A stretch of 64,000 nucleotides of DNA from Alphaproteobacteria bacterium. GTDB lineage: Bacteria > Pseudomonadota > Alphaproteobacteria > RF32 > CAG-239. Made by a program: the position numbers and the translations under genes. Of this stretch, positions 43,221 through 51,991 are shown piece after piece (positions within the stretch are counted from its first letter, which is position 1; the number at the start of each line of letters is the position of its first letter). The notes beneath the pieces are model-generated. The model saw only the letters and a program-made list of their open reading frames with translations. It had not been told where the DNA came from and made no database searches. Where the stretch lies: the NCBI GenBank assembly GCA_015062535.1, contig SUUK01000002.1, forward strand, positions 303,049 through 367,048, written 5' to 3'.

Positions 43221-43814
43221 TTATAGAAGTTTTAGGCAGGCAAATCCGCCAATTAGGAGTATCACAAAAATAATAGATAAAAGATTTAAGTTCTTTTCTA
43301 TAAAAGTTTTCATCGGTTCTCCATAACGTTTTAGAAGCCATGCGATAATATAGAAACGTAATCCTCGGGCTAAAATTGAGGCTATTGTAAAAATTAATAA
43401 ATCTAATCTTACAATGCCAGAGGCAATAGTGATTAATTTATATGGAATAGGAGTAAGTCCTGCAACAAATACAATCCATGCACCATATTGATGATAATAA
43501 TCTTCAAATTTATGGAAGTTTTCCATGTAGCCATAGAAGTTAAGTAGAGGTTTGGCTATTACCTCGTATCCAAATACACCAATAGCATATCCAAAGAAAC
43601 CACCTAAAACACTGGCAATGGTTGCTGTTCCTGCTATTTTGTAAGCATCTTTTTGACAAGCTAAAACCATCGGTATTATCATAATATCTGGTGGTATTGG
43701 AAAAAATGAACTTTCAATAAAAGATATCGCAAATAACCAAATAAGAGCATTGGGTCTTGAGGCTAAATCAAGTGTTTTATCATAAATTTTTCGAGTTAAA
43801 TCTTTTAGTGCCAT
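43221..43814 (-). CDS. yqaA: VTT/DedA-like membrane protein (YqaA family)
   Basis: Inner-membrane protein of 197 residues in the SNARE-associated/VTT superfamily. Typical marks are FIESSFFPIPPDIMIIPMVL in the N-terminal re-entrant region, GFFGYAIGVFGYEV, and the conserved GLTPIPYKLITIASGIVRLDL followed by an Arg-rich segment ILARGLRFYIIAW. Relatives in the DedA superfamily act as lipid flippases or scramblases and affect membrane potential. YqaA-type proteins are common in Alphaproteobacteria. The start ATG at 43814 lies just after the receiver-like gene, with which it may be co-transcribed. Confidence 0.92.
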   Translation of the reverse strand: MALKDLTRKIYDKTLDLASRPNALIWLFAISFIESSFFPIPPDIMIIPMVLACQKDAYKIAGTATIASVLGGFFGYAIGVFGYEVIAKPLLNFYGYMENFHKFEDYYHQYGAWIVFVAGLTPIPYKLITIASGIVRLDLLIFTIASILARGLRFYIIAWLLKRYGEPMKTFIEKNLNLLSIIFVILLIGGFACLKLL

Positions 43815-43856
43815 AACAATAAATGTCCTTTGTAAGTTTTGTTATGGGTTTATTTA

Positions 43857-44477
43857 TTAATGTAAAAATTGTTCGATTTCTTCTACATTTTGCTTGTTTT
43901 CCACATAAAAAGTTTTGGGATGAGAAAAAAGCTTTTTGGATTTTGAAAGTGCTGGTAAAAAGTTTATGCAAATAATTGTAGGTAGGTTTTTCTTTAAGTA
44001 TATGGATGCAGAATTTATGTTATGAACTTCAAAGATTTTATAACCTTTACTTTTAGCAGATTTTGTGAAATTTGAGGGTTCAAATGGTTTTAGATTAATG
44101 TATAGGATATGGTGAGTTTTATTGCCAATGCTGTATGTTTCAATAATGTTTAAGAGGTCGGTTTTAGCTTCGTTATGGTTTAGGTAGTGGCTTATTGAGG
44201 GATGATAAATAAGCGCTTTGGGTGATTCAGAAACAACAATTAAAGGAATGGTTGAACGCTCAAACCTATGCTCTAATGAGGTTATAAAAGAGGTTTTGGT
44301 GTGTCTGTCAAAATCAAATAGCAAAACATCTGGAGTTATTTCTTTGTTATATAGGCTAAATTTATGAAGATTATCTGTATCAAATACAAAATATCCTCTT
44401 TTTTCTAGTTCGCTATGGTATAGCTCTTTGTTTAGTGCGTTATTGTTGTATAGAAAAATATTGCCTAAATTTTGCAT
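43857..44477 (-). CDS. Tandem receiver-like protein, function unknown
   Basis: Predicted cytosolic protein of 206 residues with two halves of similar alpha/beta pattern (about 1-105 and 115-206). The first half resembles a response-regulator receiver: GYFVFDTDN, PDVLLFDFDRHTK with a possible phospho-acceptor Asp, and TIPLIVVSESP. The second half has YKIFEVHNINSA and LPTIICINFLPA but lacks the Asp, and so looks degenerate. No output domain is present. Homology to receivers is an inference from pattern, not a firm family match. It ends 42 nt before the VTT gene on the same strand. Confidence 0.55.
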   Translation of the reverse strand: MQNLGNIFLYNNNALNKELYHSELEKRGYFVFDTDNLHKFSLYNKEITPDVLLFDFDRHTKTSFITSLEHRFERSTIPLIVVSESPKALIYHPSISHYLNHNEAKTDLLNIIETYSIGNKTHHILYINLKPFEPSNFTKSAKSKGYKIFEVHNINSASIYLKKNLPTIICINFLPALSKSKKLFSHPKTFYVENKQNVEEIEQFLH

Positions 44478-44534
44478 GGGACCTCCTTTATTATTTTAAG
44501 TTTATCTTTTATATAATAGAGGAGATGGCGTTTT

Positions 44535-45383
44535 TTAAGAGTTAGTTTGACTTAAAAAAGCTTCATAAGTATTTTCTAATAACATGGCAATAGTCATTGG
44601 TCCAACACCTCCTGGTACAGGAGTAATATGAGAGCATAAATCAATAGCATCAGAAAATTTTACATCACCTTTTAAGCCTTCAGTTGTTCTATTGATACCA
44701 ACGTCGATTATGATAGAATTTTCTTTAATGTAGTCTTTGGTTATAAATTCTGTTTTGCCAAGAGCTGCAATTAAAATATCTGCAGATTTACAAATCTCTT
44801 TTAGGTTTTTGGTTTTTGAATGAGTAACGGTTACTGTGCAATTTTCATTAATTAGTAAATTGGCAATTGGCAAGCCAACAATTTGCGAACGTCCAACAAC
44901 AACGGCATTTAGTCCAGTTAAATCTTTTTTTGCAAGGTGCAAAAGTTTTAGTATTCCTTTTGGGGTGCAAGGGATAAATGCTTTAGGGCTCTTTTTTAAT
45001 AATAAACCAGTATTTAGGGGATGAAAGCCATCAACATCTTTTATTGGGGTAATCGCGTGCAAAATATGGTCAGTATTAATGTGAGATGGCAATGGAAGTT
45101 GAACTAGAATGCCATTAACATCATTGTCTTTGTTTAGAAGATCTATAAGCTCTAAAAGCTCGGTTTCTTGAATGTTTTCATCTAATTTATAGGTTTTAGA
45201 ATTTATACCTGTTTCAAGACAGGCTTTTTCTTTGGAACGCACATAGGTTTCGCTTGCGGGATTGTTGCCAACAATTATAACGGCTAAGGTAGGCTTTTGT
45301 TTGAGGTTTGAGATTTTTTCTTTTAAGCTTGTTTTAATGCTAGAAGCTAGTTGTTTGCCGTTTAATATCGTTGCTGTTGTCAT
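44535..45383 (-). CDS. folD: Bifunctional methylenetetrahydrofolate dehydrogenase/cyclohydrolase
   Basis: FolD interconverts methylene-, methenyl- and formyl-tetrahydrofolate with NADP. The 282 residues hold the substrate-binding region with YVRSKEKACLETGI, the QLPLPSHI segment, the signature KDVDGFHPLNTG, the Rossmann motif VVGRSQIVGLPIANLL and the C-terminal PVPGGVGPMTIAML. It overlaps the preceding yggU gene by 4 nt (ATGA), and forms the yggT-yggU-folD operon typical of Alphaproteobacteria. Confidence 0.98.
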   Translation of the reverse strand: MTTATILNGKQLASSIKTSLKEKISNLKQKPTLAVIIVGNNPASETYVRSKEKACLETGINSKTYKLDENIQETELLELIDLLNKDNDVNGILVQLPLPSHINTDHILHAITPIKDVDGFHPLNTGLLLKKSPKAFIPCTPKGILKLLHLAKKDLTGLNAVVVGRSQIVGLPIANLLINENCTVTVTHSKTKNLKEICKSADILIAALGKTEFITKDYIKENSIIIDVGINRTTEGLKGDVKFSDAIDLCSHITPVPGGVGPMTIAMLLENTYEAFLSQTNS

Positions 45384-45691
45384 AGTGCCTCCAGTTTGTT
45401 TAGTTGTTCATCAATATATTGAGATACAGGTTCATCAAGTAAGATTTTTTTGTTGCGGTCTGTTTGACCTGAAATTACAGAAAAACTTGATTTTTTTATT
45501 TTAAGAAATTTACTTAAAAGTTTTATTAGTTCTTGATTGGCTTTACCTTTTTCGGGAACGGAATTTAGGTTTACTTTTAAGTATTCAAGATTGTTTATGT
45601 CTTTATAGATATCGCTAAACCCAGATACAGAAGAATTCGGTGTTACCCGAATTCTTAAAATGTATCTATTATCTTTTTTTTCGTAAAACAT
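45380..45691 (-). CDS. yggU: DUF167 (YggU-family) protein
   Basis: Small basic protein of 103 residues of the conserved DUF167/YggU family of unknown function. Marks are LRIRVTPNSSVSGF at the start of the fold, VNLNSVPEKGKANQELIKLLSKFLKI and SFSVISGQTDRNKKILLD. It lies between yggT (1-nt gap) and folD (4-nt overlap), so is translationally coupled. Confidence 0.93.
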   Translation of the reverse strand: MFYEKKDNRYILRIRVTPNSSVSGFSDIYKDINNLEYLKVNLNSVPEKGKANQELIKLLSKFLKIKKSSFSVISGQTDRNKKILLDEPVSQYIDEQLNKLEAL

Positions 45692-46003
45692 TTAGTTTGC
45701 AACAGGTGCTAAAACGTGACATGCTTTTTCAATTAAGTGTAATACAAAAGCAAGTGAGATAATTAGCACATATGGAGAAATATCAAAACCAGAAATAGGC
45801 TTAATGTGTTCACGAAGTTTTGCATATACTGGTTCTGTTATTTTGTGTAAAAAGTTTAAGAATTTTTTGAAAGCTTCTCCACCTTGTCCAATTACGTTAA
45901 AGTGCATACACCAGTATAAAGTGATGTTTACAACAGCAAGAATTAGATATAATTCTACGGCAAGGCCTAACATCCATAATATACTTTCAAATAAAATTGC
46001 CAT
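45692..46003 (-). CDS. yggT: YggT-family membrane protein
   Basis: Small inner-membrane protein of 103 residues with two hydrophobic segments, about 12-32 and 75-95. The YggT family mark is the loop FLNFLHKITEPVYAKLREHIKPISGFDISPYVLI. Members are linked to osmotic and cell-division related envelope functions in some bacteria. It is the first gene of the yggT-yggU-folD operon and diverges from miaB. Confidence 0.93.
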   Translation of the reverse strand: MAILFESILWMLGLAVELYLILAVVNITLYWCMHFNVIGQGGEAFKKFLNFLHKITEPVYAKLREHIKPISGFDISPYVLIISLAFVLHLIEKACHVLAPVAN

Positions 46004-46156
46004 TAATGTTCTCCTTAGAAATAATCTTAAAAGTATCTTTTCTGATACATTATCTTATTTTAGATTTAATTTATGGTTAAAATCAATTTTTTTTTGGTGT
46101 TTTTTGACAGTATTATGCAAAAGTTGGAATAAAGTGCACCATTATAAAGATTTTGT

Positions 46157-46184
46157 TTGAAAAAAATAAAGTTTGTTATATAAT
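46157..46184 (+). promoter_or_regulatory. Promoter of the miaB operon
   Basis: TTGAAA (46157-46162) and a perfect TATAAT (46179-46184) with a 16-nt spacer. Transcription near 46191 leaves only about 7 nt to the ATG at 46198, which favours the ATG at 46228 as the miaB start. Confidence 0.7.
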
Positions 46185-46227
46185 GCGTGCTAATTAAATG
46201 AATATATTTTGTGATGAAGTTTTAAGA

Positions 46228-47559
46228 ATGGAAAAAAAATATTTTATAAAAACTTTTGGTTGCCAGATGAATGTTTATGATAGTCATCGTATGGCAAAAC
46301 TTTTAGAAGAAATGGGTCTTAAAGAAACAATAGACCAAAATGATGCAGATGTCGTTGTATTTAACACATGTCATATAAGAGAAAAAGCTGCAGAAAAGGT
46401 TTTTTCTGACTTGGGCAGAGCTTATCTTATAAAACAAGAAAGAGAGCTTTTAGGCAAAGATACAATTATTGGTGTGACAGGTTGTGTTGTACAAGCGGAA
46501 GATAAAGAAATAATGAAAAGAGCACCTTATGTTGATTTTGCATTAGGACCTTTGAGATATTTTAGATTAAAAGAAGTTGTTCAAAGCATTTTTGATAAAA
46601 GAGATGCAAAACTTTTGGATACAGAATTTAGCGCTGTTTCTAAGTTTGATTATTTGCCAGAAAATAAGTCTGAAGGTGGATGCTCTTATCTTGCAATTCA
46701 AGAGGGATGTAATAACTTTTGTACATATTGCGTTGTGCCTTATACTAGAGGTGTTGAGGTTTCAAGACCAATTGAAGAAGTGTTAAGAGAGGCAAGACGT
46801 TTGGTTGAAACCGGAAGTTTAGAGCTTAATTTATTAGGGCAAAATGTTAACTCATATCATGGCGAAGATAAAAATGGTAAGGAGCGCAATTTGGCATATC
46901 TTTTAAATAAGATTGCAGAAATTGATGGATTGGAGAGAATCCGTTATACAACATCTTATCCTGCAGATGTTGATGATGATTTAATCGATTGTCATAGAAA
47001 TTTGAAAAAATTGATGCCTTATTTACATTTGCCAATACAATCAGGCTCTAATGATGTGTTAAAGAGAATGAATAGACGTCATACAAAAGATGAGTATTTA
47101 AGAGTTGTAGATAGGTTAAAAGAGGCTAATCCGGATATCGGAATGTCATCTGACTTTATTGTTGGTTTCCCTGGCGAATCGGATAAAGATTTTCAAGATA
47201 CACTTGATGTTGTAAATAGAGTTAAGTATATACAAGCATTTTCTTTCAAATATAGTAGAAGACCAGGTACTCCAGCTAGTATTATGGATAATCAAATTGA
47301 AGAAAAAATTAAAAAAGAACGTTTGCAAGTGTTGCAAGATTTGTTGTTTGATTATCAATTGAAATTTAACAAGCAAAGTGTTGGCAAAGTTATGCCTGTG
47401 TTGTTTGAAACAAAAGGACGACATAATGGACAATTAACCGGCCGTACACCATATATGCAAAATTTATATGCAAAAGCAGATAAAAATTTAATTAATAAAA
47501 TTGTTTCAGTAAAGGTTACTGGGGCATCAACAAACTCTTTGAAAGGGGAGGTAATTTGA
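46228..47559 (+). CDS. miaB: tRNA-2-methylthio-N6-dimethylallyladenosine synthase MiaB
   Basis: Radical SAM methylthiotransferase that adds a methylthio group at A37 of tRNAs. The N-terminal UPF0004 domain holds the auxiliary cluster cysteines in TFGCQMN, NTCHIREKA and VTGCVVQ. The radical SAM cluster motif CNNFCTYC lies near 160-167. The TRAM domain closes the C-terminus. I chose the ATG at 46228 because MEKKYFIKTFGCQMN matches family N-termini and the promoter at 46157 makes the ATG at 46198 nearly leaderless. It heads the miaB-phoH-ybeY-lnt operon. Confidence 0.97.
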   Translation: MEKKYFIKTFGCQMNVYDSHRMAKLLEEMGLKETIDQNDADVVVFNTCHIREKAAEKVFSDLGRAYLIKQERELLGKDTIIGVTGCVVQAEDKEIMKRAPYVDFALGPLRYFRLKEVVQSIFDKRDAKLLDTEFSAVSKFDYLPENKSEGGCSYLAIQEGCNNFCTYCVVPYTRGVEVSRPIEEVLREARRLVETGSLELNLLGQNVNSYHGEDKNGKERNLAYLLNKIAEIDGLERIRYTTSYPADVDDDLIDCHRNLKKLMPYLHLPIQSGSNDVLKRMNRRHTKDEYLRVVDRLKEANPDIGMSSDFIVGFPGESDKDFQDTLDVVNRVKYIQAFSFKYSRRPGTPASIMDNQIEEKIKKERLQVLQDLLFDYQLKFNKQSVGKVMPVLFETKGRHNGQLTGRTPYMQNLYAKADKNLINKIVSVKVTGASTNSLKGEVI

Positions 47560-47560
47560 T

Positions 47561-48526
47561 ATGGCAGAACTTAATTTTGAATTGTTTAATAATCAACTAG
47601 TGAAAGTTATTGTTGGCGTTAATGACGTTAATATTCGTTTAATTGAGAGAATGCTCAATGTTGAAATATTGAGTTTTGGAAATCAAATTACAATAAAAGG
47701 CTCTGCAACTGATGTTGAAAATGCTAAAACAGCGCTTGATATTTTGTATGAAAAAGCTGCAAAAGGTCATTTGATTGGAGAGCAAGAAGTTAAGGCTGCT
47801 GTTAGAATTTGTGATGGAACAGGTAGCGCAGAAGAAAAGCAAAATTTAAGTGAAATTGTTTTGAAAACAAAGAAACGTTATGTATATCCAAGATCACAAA
47901 CTCAAGCTAAATATATTACAGAAATGATGAAAAATGAATTAGTATTTGGCTTAGGACCTGCTGGTACTGGTAAAACTTATTTGGCGGTGGCTTTAGCTGT
48001 TTCTATGATGCTTGAAGGGGCTGTTGATAAAATTATTTTATCAAGACCTGCAGTTGAAGCTGGTGAAAATTTGGGTTTCTTGCCTGGTGATTTAAAAGAA
48101 AAGGTAGATCCATATTTAAGGCCTCTTTATGATGCTCTTTATGAGATGCTTCCTGCTGAACAAGTTGATAAAAAGCTTGCACTTGGTGAGATAGAAATTG
48201 CACCACTTGCGTTTATGCGTGGTAGAACATTATCTAACTCTTTTGTGATTTTAGATGAAGCACAAAATACAACACCAATGCAAATGAAAATGTTTTTAAC
48301 CAGAATGGGTGAAAATTCTCGTATGGTTATTAATGGTGACTTGAGCCAAGTGGACTTACCTAGAGGTACAATTTCGGGTCTTCGTGATGCTCTTGATACA
48401 TTGAAAGGAATCGGCAATATTGGTTCGGTTACTTTCTCTGCAAATGATGTAGTGCGTCATGGCTTGGTTGCAAAAATTGTTAAAGCATATGAAGAAAAAT
48501 CTAAAAAGGCTCAAGATGAAAAATAA
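47561..48526 (+). CDS. phoH: PhoH-like ATPase (YbeZ)
   Basis: P-loop NTPase of the PhoH family, 321 residues, implicated in RNA metabolism with YbeY. An N-terminal KH-like region (residues about 15-70) precedes the ATPase core. Walker A is GPAGTGKT at 132-139, Walker B is SFVILDEAQNTTP, and NGDLSQVDLPRGTISGL follows. A strong GGGGAGG ribosome site lies before the ATG and the gene starts 2 nt after miaB. Its 3' end overlaps ybeY, matching the functional link between the two proteins. Confidence 0.97.
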   Translation: MAELNFELFNNQLVKVIVGVNDVNIRLIERMLNVEILSFGNQITIKGSATDVENAKTALDILYEKAAKGHLIGEQEVKAAVRICDGTGSAEEKQNLSEIVLKTKKRYVYPRSQTQAKYITEMMKNELVFGLGPAGTGKTYLAVALAVSMMLEGAVDKIILSRPAVEAGENLGFLPGDLKEKVDPYLRPLYDALYEMLPAEQVDKKLALGEIEIAPLAFMRGRTLSNSFVILDEAQNTTPMQMKMFLTRMGENSRMVINGDLSQVDLPRGTISGLRDALDTLKGIGNIGSVTFSANDVVRHGLVAKIVKAYEEKSKKAQDEK

Positions 48527-49049
48527 GATTAATTTAGACGTCATTATTGATGATGATAAATGGGTAGAAAATGTGGACTTTGATGCTCAAAAGGTAGCTT
48601 TTGAGCTCAAAGATCTTGTTTTTGATTTTGTTAAAAAAGAATGCGATCATGAGTTGCTTGGTCTTGGAAAAGATTTGAGTGTTAATGTTTGCTTGAGCAA
48701 TGATGAACAAGTTCATAAACTAAATAAAGAATTTAGAGATATGGATAAACCGACTAATGTGTTGTCTTTTGCAAATATTGATGATGACGAATTTTGGGAT
48801 GAATTAGAAGAAGATATAGAGCATAATCTTGGTGATATAATTCTTTCTTTTGAAACTTTGTTTAGTGAAGCTCATGAAAAAGGCATTAGTGTATATGCTC
48901 ATTATTGCCATTTGCTTGTTCATGGGTTTTTGCATTTGCTAGGTTTTGATCATCAAGAAGATGATGATGCAGAAGAAATGGAAGGGTTGGAAGTAGATAT
49001 ATTAGATTTATTTTCTATTGAAAATCCATATACAATAGAGGAAGAATGA
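48516..49049 (+). CDS. ybeY: Endoribonuclease YbeY
   Basis: Zinc-dependent RNase involved in 16S rRNA 3'-end maturation and ribosome quality control. The 177 residues carry the metal motif HGFLHLLGFDH (H3xH5xH) near residue 136 and the conserved NKEFRDMDKPTNVLSF segment. An insertion of acidic residues (DDDEFWDELEEDIE) is longer than in E. coli. The start at 48516 gives an 11-nt overlap with phoH; a frame extending upstream inside phoH is not needed. It overlaps lnt by 4 nt. Confidence 0.97.
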   Translation: MKNKINLDVIIDDDKWVENVDFDAQKVAFELKDLVFDFVKKECDHELLGLGKDLSVNVCLSNDEQVHKLNKEFRDMDKPTNVLSFANIDDDEFWDELEEDIEHNLGDIILSFETLFSEAHEKGISVYAHYCHLLVHGFLHLLGFDHQEDDDAEEMEGLEVDILDLFSIENPYTIEEE

Positions 49050-50578
49050 TAGACGTTCTTAAAAATTGGGGCAATAAAACTCTTTTATTTTGGGCGCTTT
49101 TGTTTATGGGCGCTATGGGTGCTTTGATTTTTCCTTATTTTAAGAATGCAGTTTTAGGATATATTGCACTTATTTTATTTTTTTCGTATATGCTAAGCTT
49201 TGAAAATGTAGATAGAAACGTTTTCAAAAAAGCTTATGTTTTTTCTTTTTCTTTTTTTGTGGTGGGTTTTTCGTGGATATGTAATGCTCTTTTGATTGAC
49301 GGAGATGCATTTGTTGGTTTTATACCAGTTGTTATATTAGCGATAGGTTTGTTTTTTGGCTTGTTTATTGCGGTACCATGCTATCTTATGAGGTTTGGAA
49401 AAAATATTTATTCAAGAGGGCTTATTCTTTGTTTGGGAATAGTTTTTTTTGAATGGGTAAGAAGCTTTATATTTACAGGTTTTCCTTGGAATTTATTTGG
49501 TAGTGCTTTAAGCTTTAATGTTAAGCTTATTCAAGGTGCAAGATATATTGGAACGTATGGTTTGTCGTTTTTATTGCTTTTGTTTTTGGTTGGGGTTAGC
49601 ATTTTAGTTTTAGGGCTTAAAAGAAAAGAGTTTTATAAAGGTGGTTTGGTTTTTGTTTTAGTTTCTTTGATTAGTTTGTTTGGTTTTAGTTTTAGTTATC
49701 AAAATTTTGAGAATGGTGATATAAAAGTTCGCTTAGTACAACCAGCAATAGAGCAATCTTATAAATGGGATAATTTAAAAAAATATCAAAACTACTTAAC
49801 TTATATTAAAATGAGCAAATCAGCTCCACTTGATGATGTAGATATTGTGGTGTGGGGGGAAACAGCAACACCATATGTTTTGGATATGGATAAACCACGT
49901 TTAGAAGAGATAAAAGAGGCAATTGGAAAAAATGGTTTTTTGATTACGGGGCTTATAAGATATGCTCATGAGTATGGTGAGTTTGTGCCATATAATTCTT
50001 TGTTTGTGATAAATAAAGAGGGCGAGATAAAAGATTATTATGATAAATCTCATCTAGTGCCATTTGGGGAGTTTTTGCCGTTTAGAGAATATTTGCCAGA
50101 TTTTATGAGACCGGTTGCAAATGTGGTTGGCAATTTAGGACGTGGAGAAAAATATAAAAATATAAAAGTTAAGGGCTTACCTTTGATGGGCGGGGCAATA
50201 TGTTATGAGAGTATTTTCCCTAAAGAAGTGCTAAATAAAAAACAAAAACCAGAAATACTTGTGGTTTTGGCAAATGATGGTTGGTATGGTATAAGCAGTG
50301 GTCCTTATCAGCATTTGGTTGCGTCACAATTAAGGGCTGTTGAAGAAGGTATCAGTGTGATAAGAAGTGCTAATACGGGTATTAGTGCTGTTATTAAACC
50401 AAATGGTGATATTGTTGGGCAAATAGGACTTGCTAAAAAAGGGATTAGCGATGTGTATATGCCAAAAATTTTAAGTGTTAAAACTCTTTATGGTGAGTTC
50501 GGTAATTTAATTTTATTGGTATTGCTTACTGTTGGAATAGGTGTGTTATTTGCTATAAATAAAAGTGGTAAAAAATAG
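49046..50578 (+). CDS. lnt: Apolipoprotein N-acyltransferase Lnt
   Basis: Inner-membrane enzyme that adds the third acyl chain to lipoproteins. The 510 residues start with about six membrane segments, followed by the periplasmic nitrilase-like domain with its catalytic triad: Glu in VVWGETATPYV near 271, Lys in YYDKSHLVPFGEFLPF near 333 and Cys in MGGAICYESIFP near 386. A final membrane segment ends the protein. The corC/hlyC gene that often separates ybeY from lnt is absent. Lnt supports full triacylation of the several lipoproteins predicted in this window. Confidence 0.96.
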   Translation: MIDVLKNWGNKTLLFWALLFMGAMGALIFPYFKNAVLGYIALILFFSYMLSFENVDRNVFKKAYVFSFSFFVVGFSWICNALLIDGDAFVGFIPVVILAIGLFFGLFIAVPCYLMRFGKNIYSRGLILCLGIVFFEWVRSFIFTGFPWNLFGSALSFNVKLIQGARYIGTYGLSFLLLLFLVGVSILVLGLKRKEFYKGGLVFVLVSLISLFGFSFSYQNFENGDIKVRLVQPAIEQSYKWDNLKKYQNYLTYIKMSKSAPLDDVDIVVWGETATPYVLDMDKPRLEEIKEAIGKNGFLITGLIRYAHEYGEFVPYNSLFVINKEGEIKDYYDKSHLVPFGEFLPFREYLPDFMRPVANVVGNLGRGEKYKNIKVKGLPLMGGAICYESIFPKEVLNKKQKPEILVVLANDGWYGISSGPYQHLVASQLRAVEEGISVIRSANTGISAVIKPNGDIVGQIGLAKKGISDVYMPKILSVKTLYGEFGNLILLVLLTVGIGVLFAINKSGKK

Positions 50579-50629
50579 GTGCTTTGAATTTTATATATAA
50601 TAATAGTTGTATTTTTCACCAAATAGTTG

Positions 50630-50657
50630 TTGCTTTTTAAAAAAAATAGTTTATAAA
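50630..50657 (+). promoter_or_regulatory. Promoter of the HTH-trmB unit
   Basis: TTGCTT (50630-50635) and TATAAA (50652-50657) are separated by 16 nt. A Shine-Dalgarno AGGAG near 50693 and the ATG at 50704 follow. The 125-bp gap after lnt shows no clear terminator. Confidence 0.55.
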
Positions 50658-50703
50658 TATATATAACAATAAATTTATGTAATCTTTTTTTAGGAGAACA
50701 ACA

Positions 50704-51219
50704 ATGGGAAGAGGTCGTAAAAAACTTTGTGAAGATATTGTCGATGAAAGCCTAGAAGGTAATGTTGGTCCAATTGATGCCTATGTTGGTAATAGAATTT
50801 CTGCAAGAAGACGTTTGCTTCAGATGAGTCAAAAACATATGGCAGAACGCTTGGGAGTTACTTTCCAACAAGTGCAAAAATATGAAAAGGGTATTAACAG
50901 AATTGGTGCTGGTCGTTTATATTCTATTGCAAAAATTTTAGGAGTTGATGTAGGTTACTTTTTTGAAGAAATTGAGTATGATGCATTTTCTACAGCAATT
51001 AATGAATATGCCGATGGAGATAGCAAGAAAATATGCAATATTGGGTTCTTTAATGAAGATGATAATAGAATTGAGTTTGATCCATTGCGTGGTGCTGAGG
51101 CTACTTTATTGTTAAAGGCTTTTTATTCTCTTCCACCAAAATCTAGAAAAGGTTTAATTTGGTTATTAACTGGTCTTAAAGCTACAAGAGATGAATTTGA
51201 TGATGATGAAGAGTGCTAG
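50704..51219 (+). CDS. XRE-family transcriptional regulator, alphaproteobacterial type
   Basis: Helix-turn-helix regulator of 171 residues. The XRE domain spans about 28-85: ISARRRLLQMSQKHMAERLGVTFQQVQKYEKGINRIGAGRLYSIAKILGV. The C-terminal part (PLRGAEATLLLKAFYSLPPKSRKGLIWLLTGLK) resembles the tail of small alphaproteobacterial XRE regulators found next to lnt or metK. Target genes are not known. The gene overlaps the trmB start by 14 nt, so the two are co-transcribed. Confidence 0.9.
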   Translation: MGRGRKKLCEDIVDESLEGNVGPIDAYVGNRISARRRLLQMSQKHMAERLGVTFQQVQKYEKGINRIGAGRLYSIAKILGVDVGYFFEEIEYDAFSTAINEYADGDSKKICNIGFFNEDDNRIEFDPLRGAEATLLLKAFYSLPPKSRKGLIWLLTGLKATRDEFDDDEEC

Positions 51220-51937
51220 AGATAATAATGAACCAAAGTTTTTTGGTAGAAGAAAAGGTAGAGTTGTTCGCAAGGCTAAAAGCTTTTTATTAGAAAATAT
51301 GTTGCCTCAGATTAGAGTTAAAGAGGTTACTGACTTTAATAAAAATATGTTTGGAACAGAAAAAAAGGAAATTTGTTTGGAGATTGGCTTTGGAGATGGT
51401 CAGCACATTTTTGGACAAGCTAAAAATAATCCTAATGTCGGGTATGTTGGGGTTGAAGTTTTTCAAAATGGTGTTGCAAATCTTTTGTCGTTGATTAGTG
51501 GCATTAAAGAAGGTGATAATTTGCCTATAAGCGTTAATGCTAGTGAATATGATGTTAATAATATCAGAGTTTATGATGATGACGTAAGAAAATTATTTCA
51601 AAAGATTCCAGATAACTTTTTTGATAGAGTGTATTTGCTTTTTCCAGACCCTTGGCCAAGGAAAAAACACGCAAGTCGTCGTTTTGTAAATCCGGATAAT
51701 CTAAAAGAGATTGCTAGAGTTTTAAAAAGCGATGGTTTGTTTAGGGTTGCAACAGATCACCCAGTTTATAAACGTCATGTATTAAGAACAATGCATGAGG
51801 CAAAAGATTTTGTTTGGACAGCAAAATGTGGTGATGATTGGCGAAAAGAACCTGTTGATTGGGTGAAAACAAAATACCAAGCAAAGGCAATTAGAGAAGG
51901 TCGTCGCCCAGTGTGGTTTGATTATAGGCGAAAATAA
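51206..51937 (+). CDS. trmB: tRNA (guanine-N7)-methyltransferase
   Basis: SAM-dependent enzyme forming m7G46 in tRNA variable loops. Family marks: FFGRRKGRVVRKAK near the N-terminus, the SAM motif CLEIGFGDGQHIFGQA, the catalytic LLFPDPWPRKKHASRRFV and ATDHPVYKRHVL. Several in-frame ATG codons lie at 51191, 51200, 51203 and 51206; the last, giving MKSARDNNEPKFFGRRKG, fits the family N-terminus best. Translation is probably coupled to the overlapping HTH gene. Confidence 0.96.
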   Translation: MKSARDNNEPKFFGRRKGRVVRKAKSFLLENMLPQIRVKEVTDFNKNMFGTEKKEICLEIGFGDGQHIFGQAKNNPNVGYVGVEVFQNGVANLLSLISGIKEGDNLPISVNASEYDVNNIRVYDDDVRKLFQKIPDNFFDRVYLLFPDPWPRKKHASRRFVNPDNLKEIARVLKSDGLFRVATDHPVYKRHVLRTMHEAKDFVWTAKCGDDWRKEPVDWVKTKYQAKAIREGRRPVWFDYRRK

Positions 51938-51955
51938 TTTATTTAGTAAATGAAT

Positions 51956-51988
51956 AAAAAAAAGCTCTCTGAAAAGAGAGTTTTTTTT
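51956..51988. terminator. Bidirectional terminator between trmB and the acyltransferase gene
   Basis: AAGCTCTCT and AGAGAGTT form a stem around GAAA, with long A- and T-tracts on both sides, placed between convergent genes. Confidence 0.88.
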
Positions 51989-51991
51989 GTT

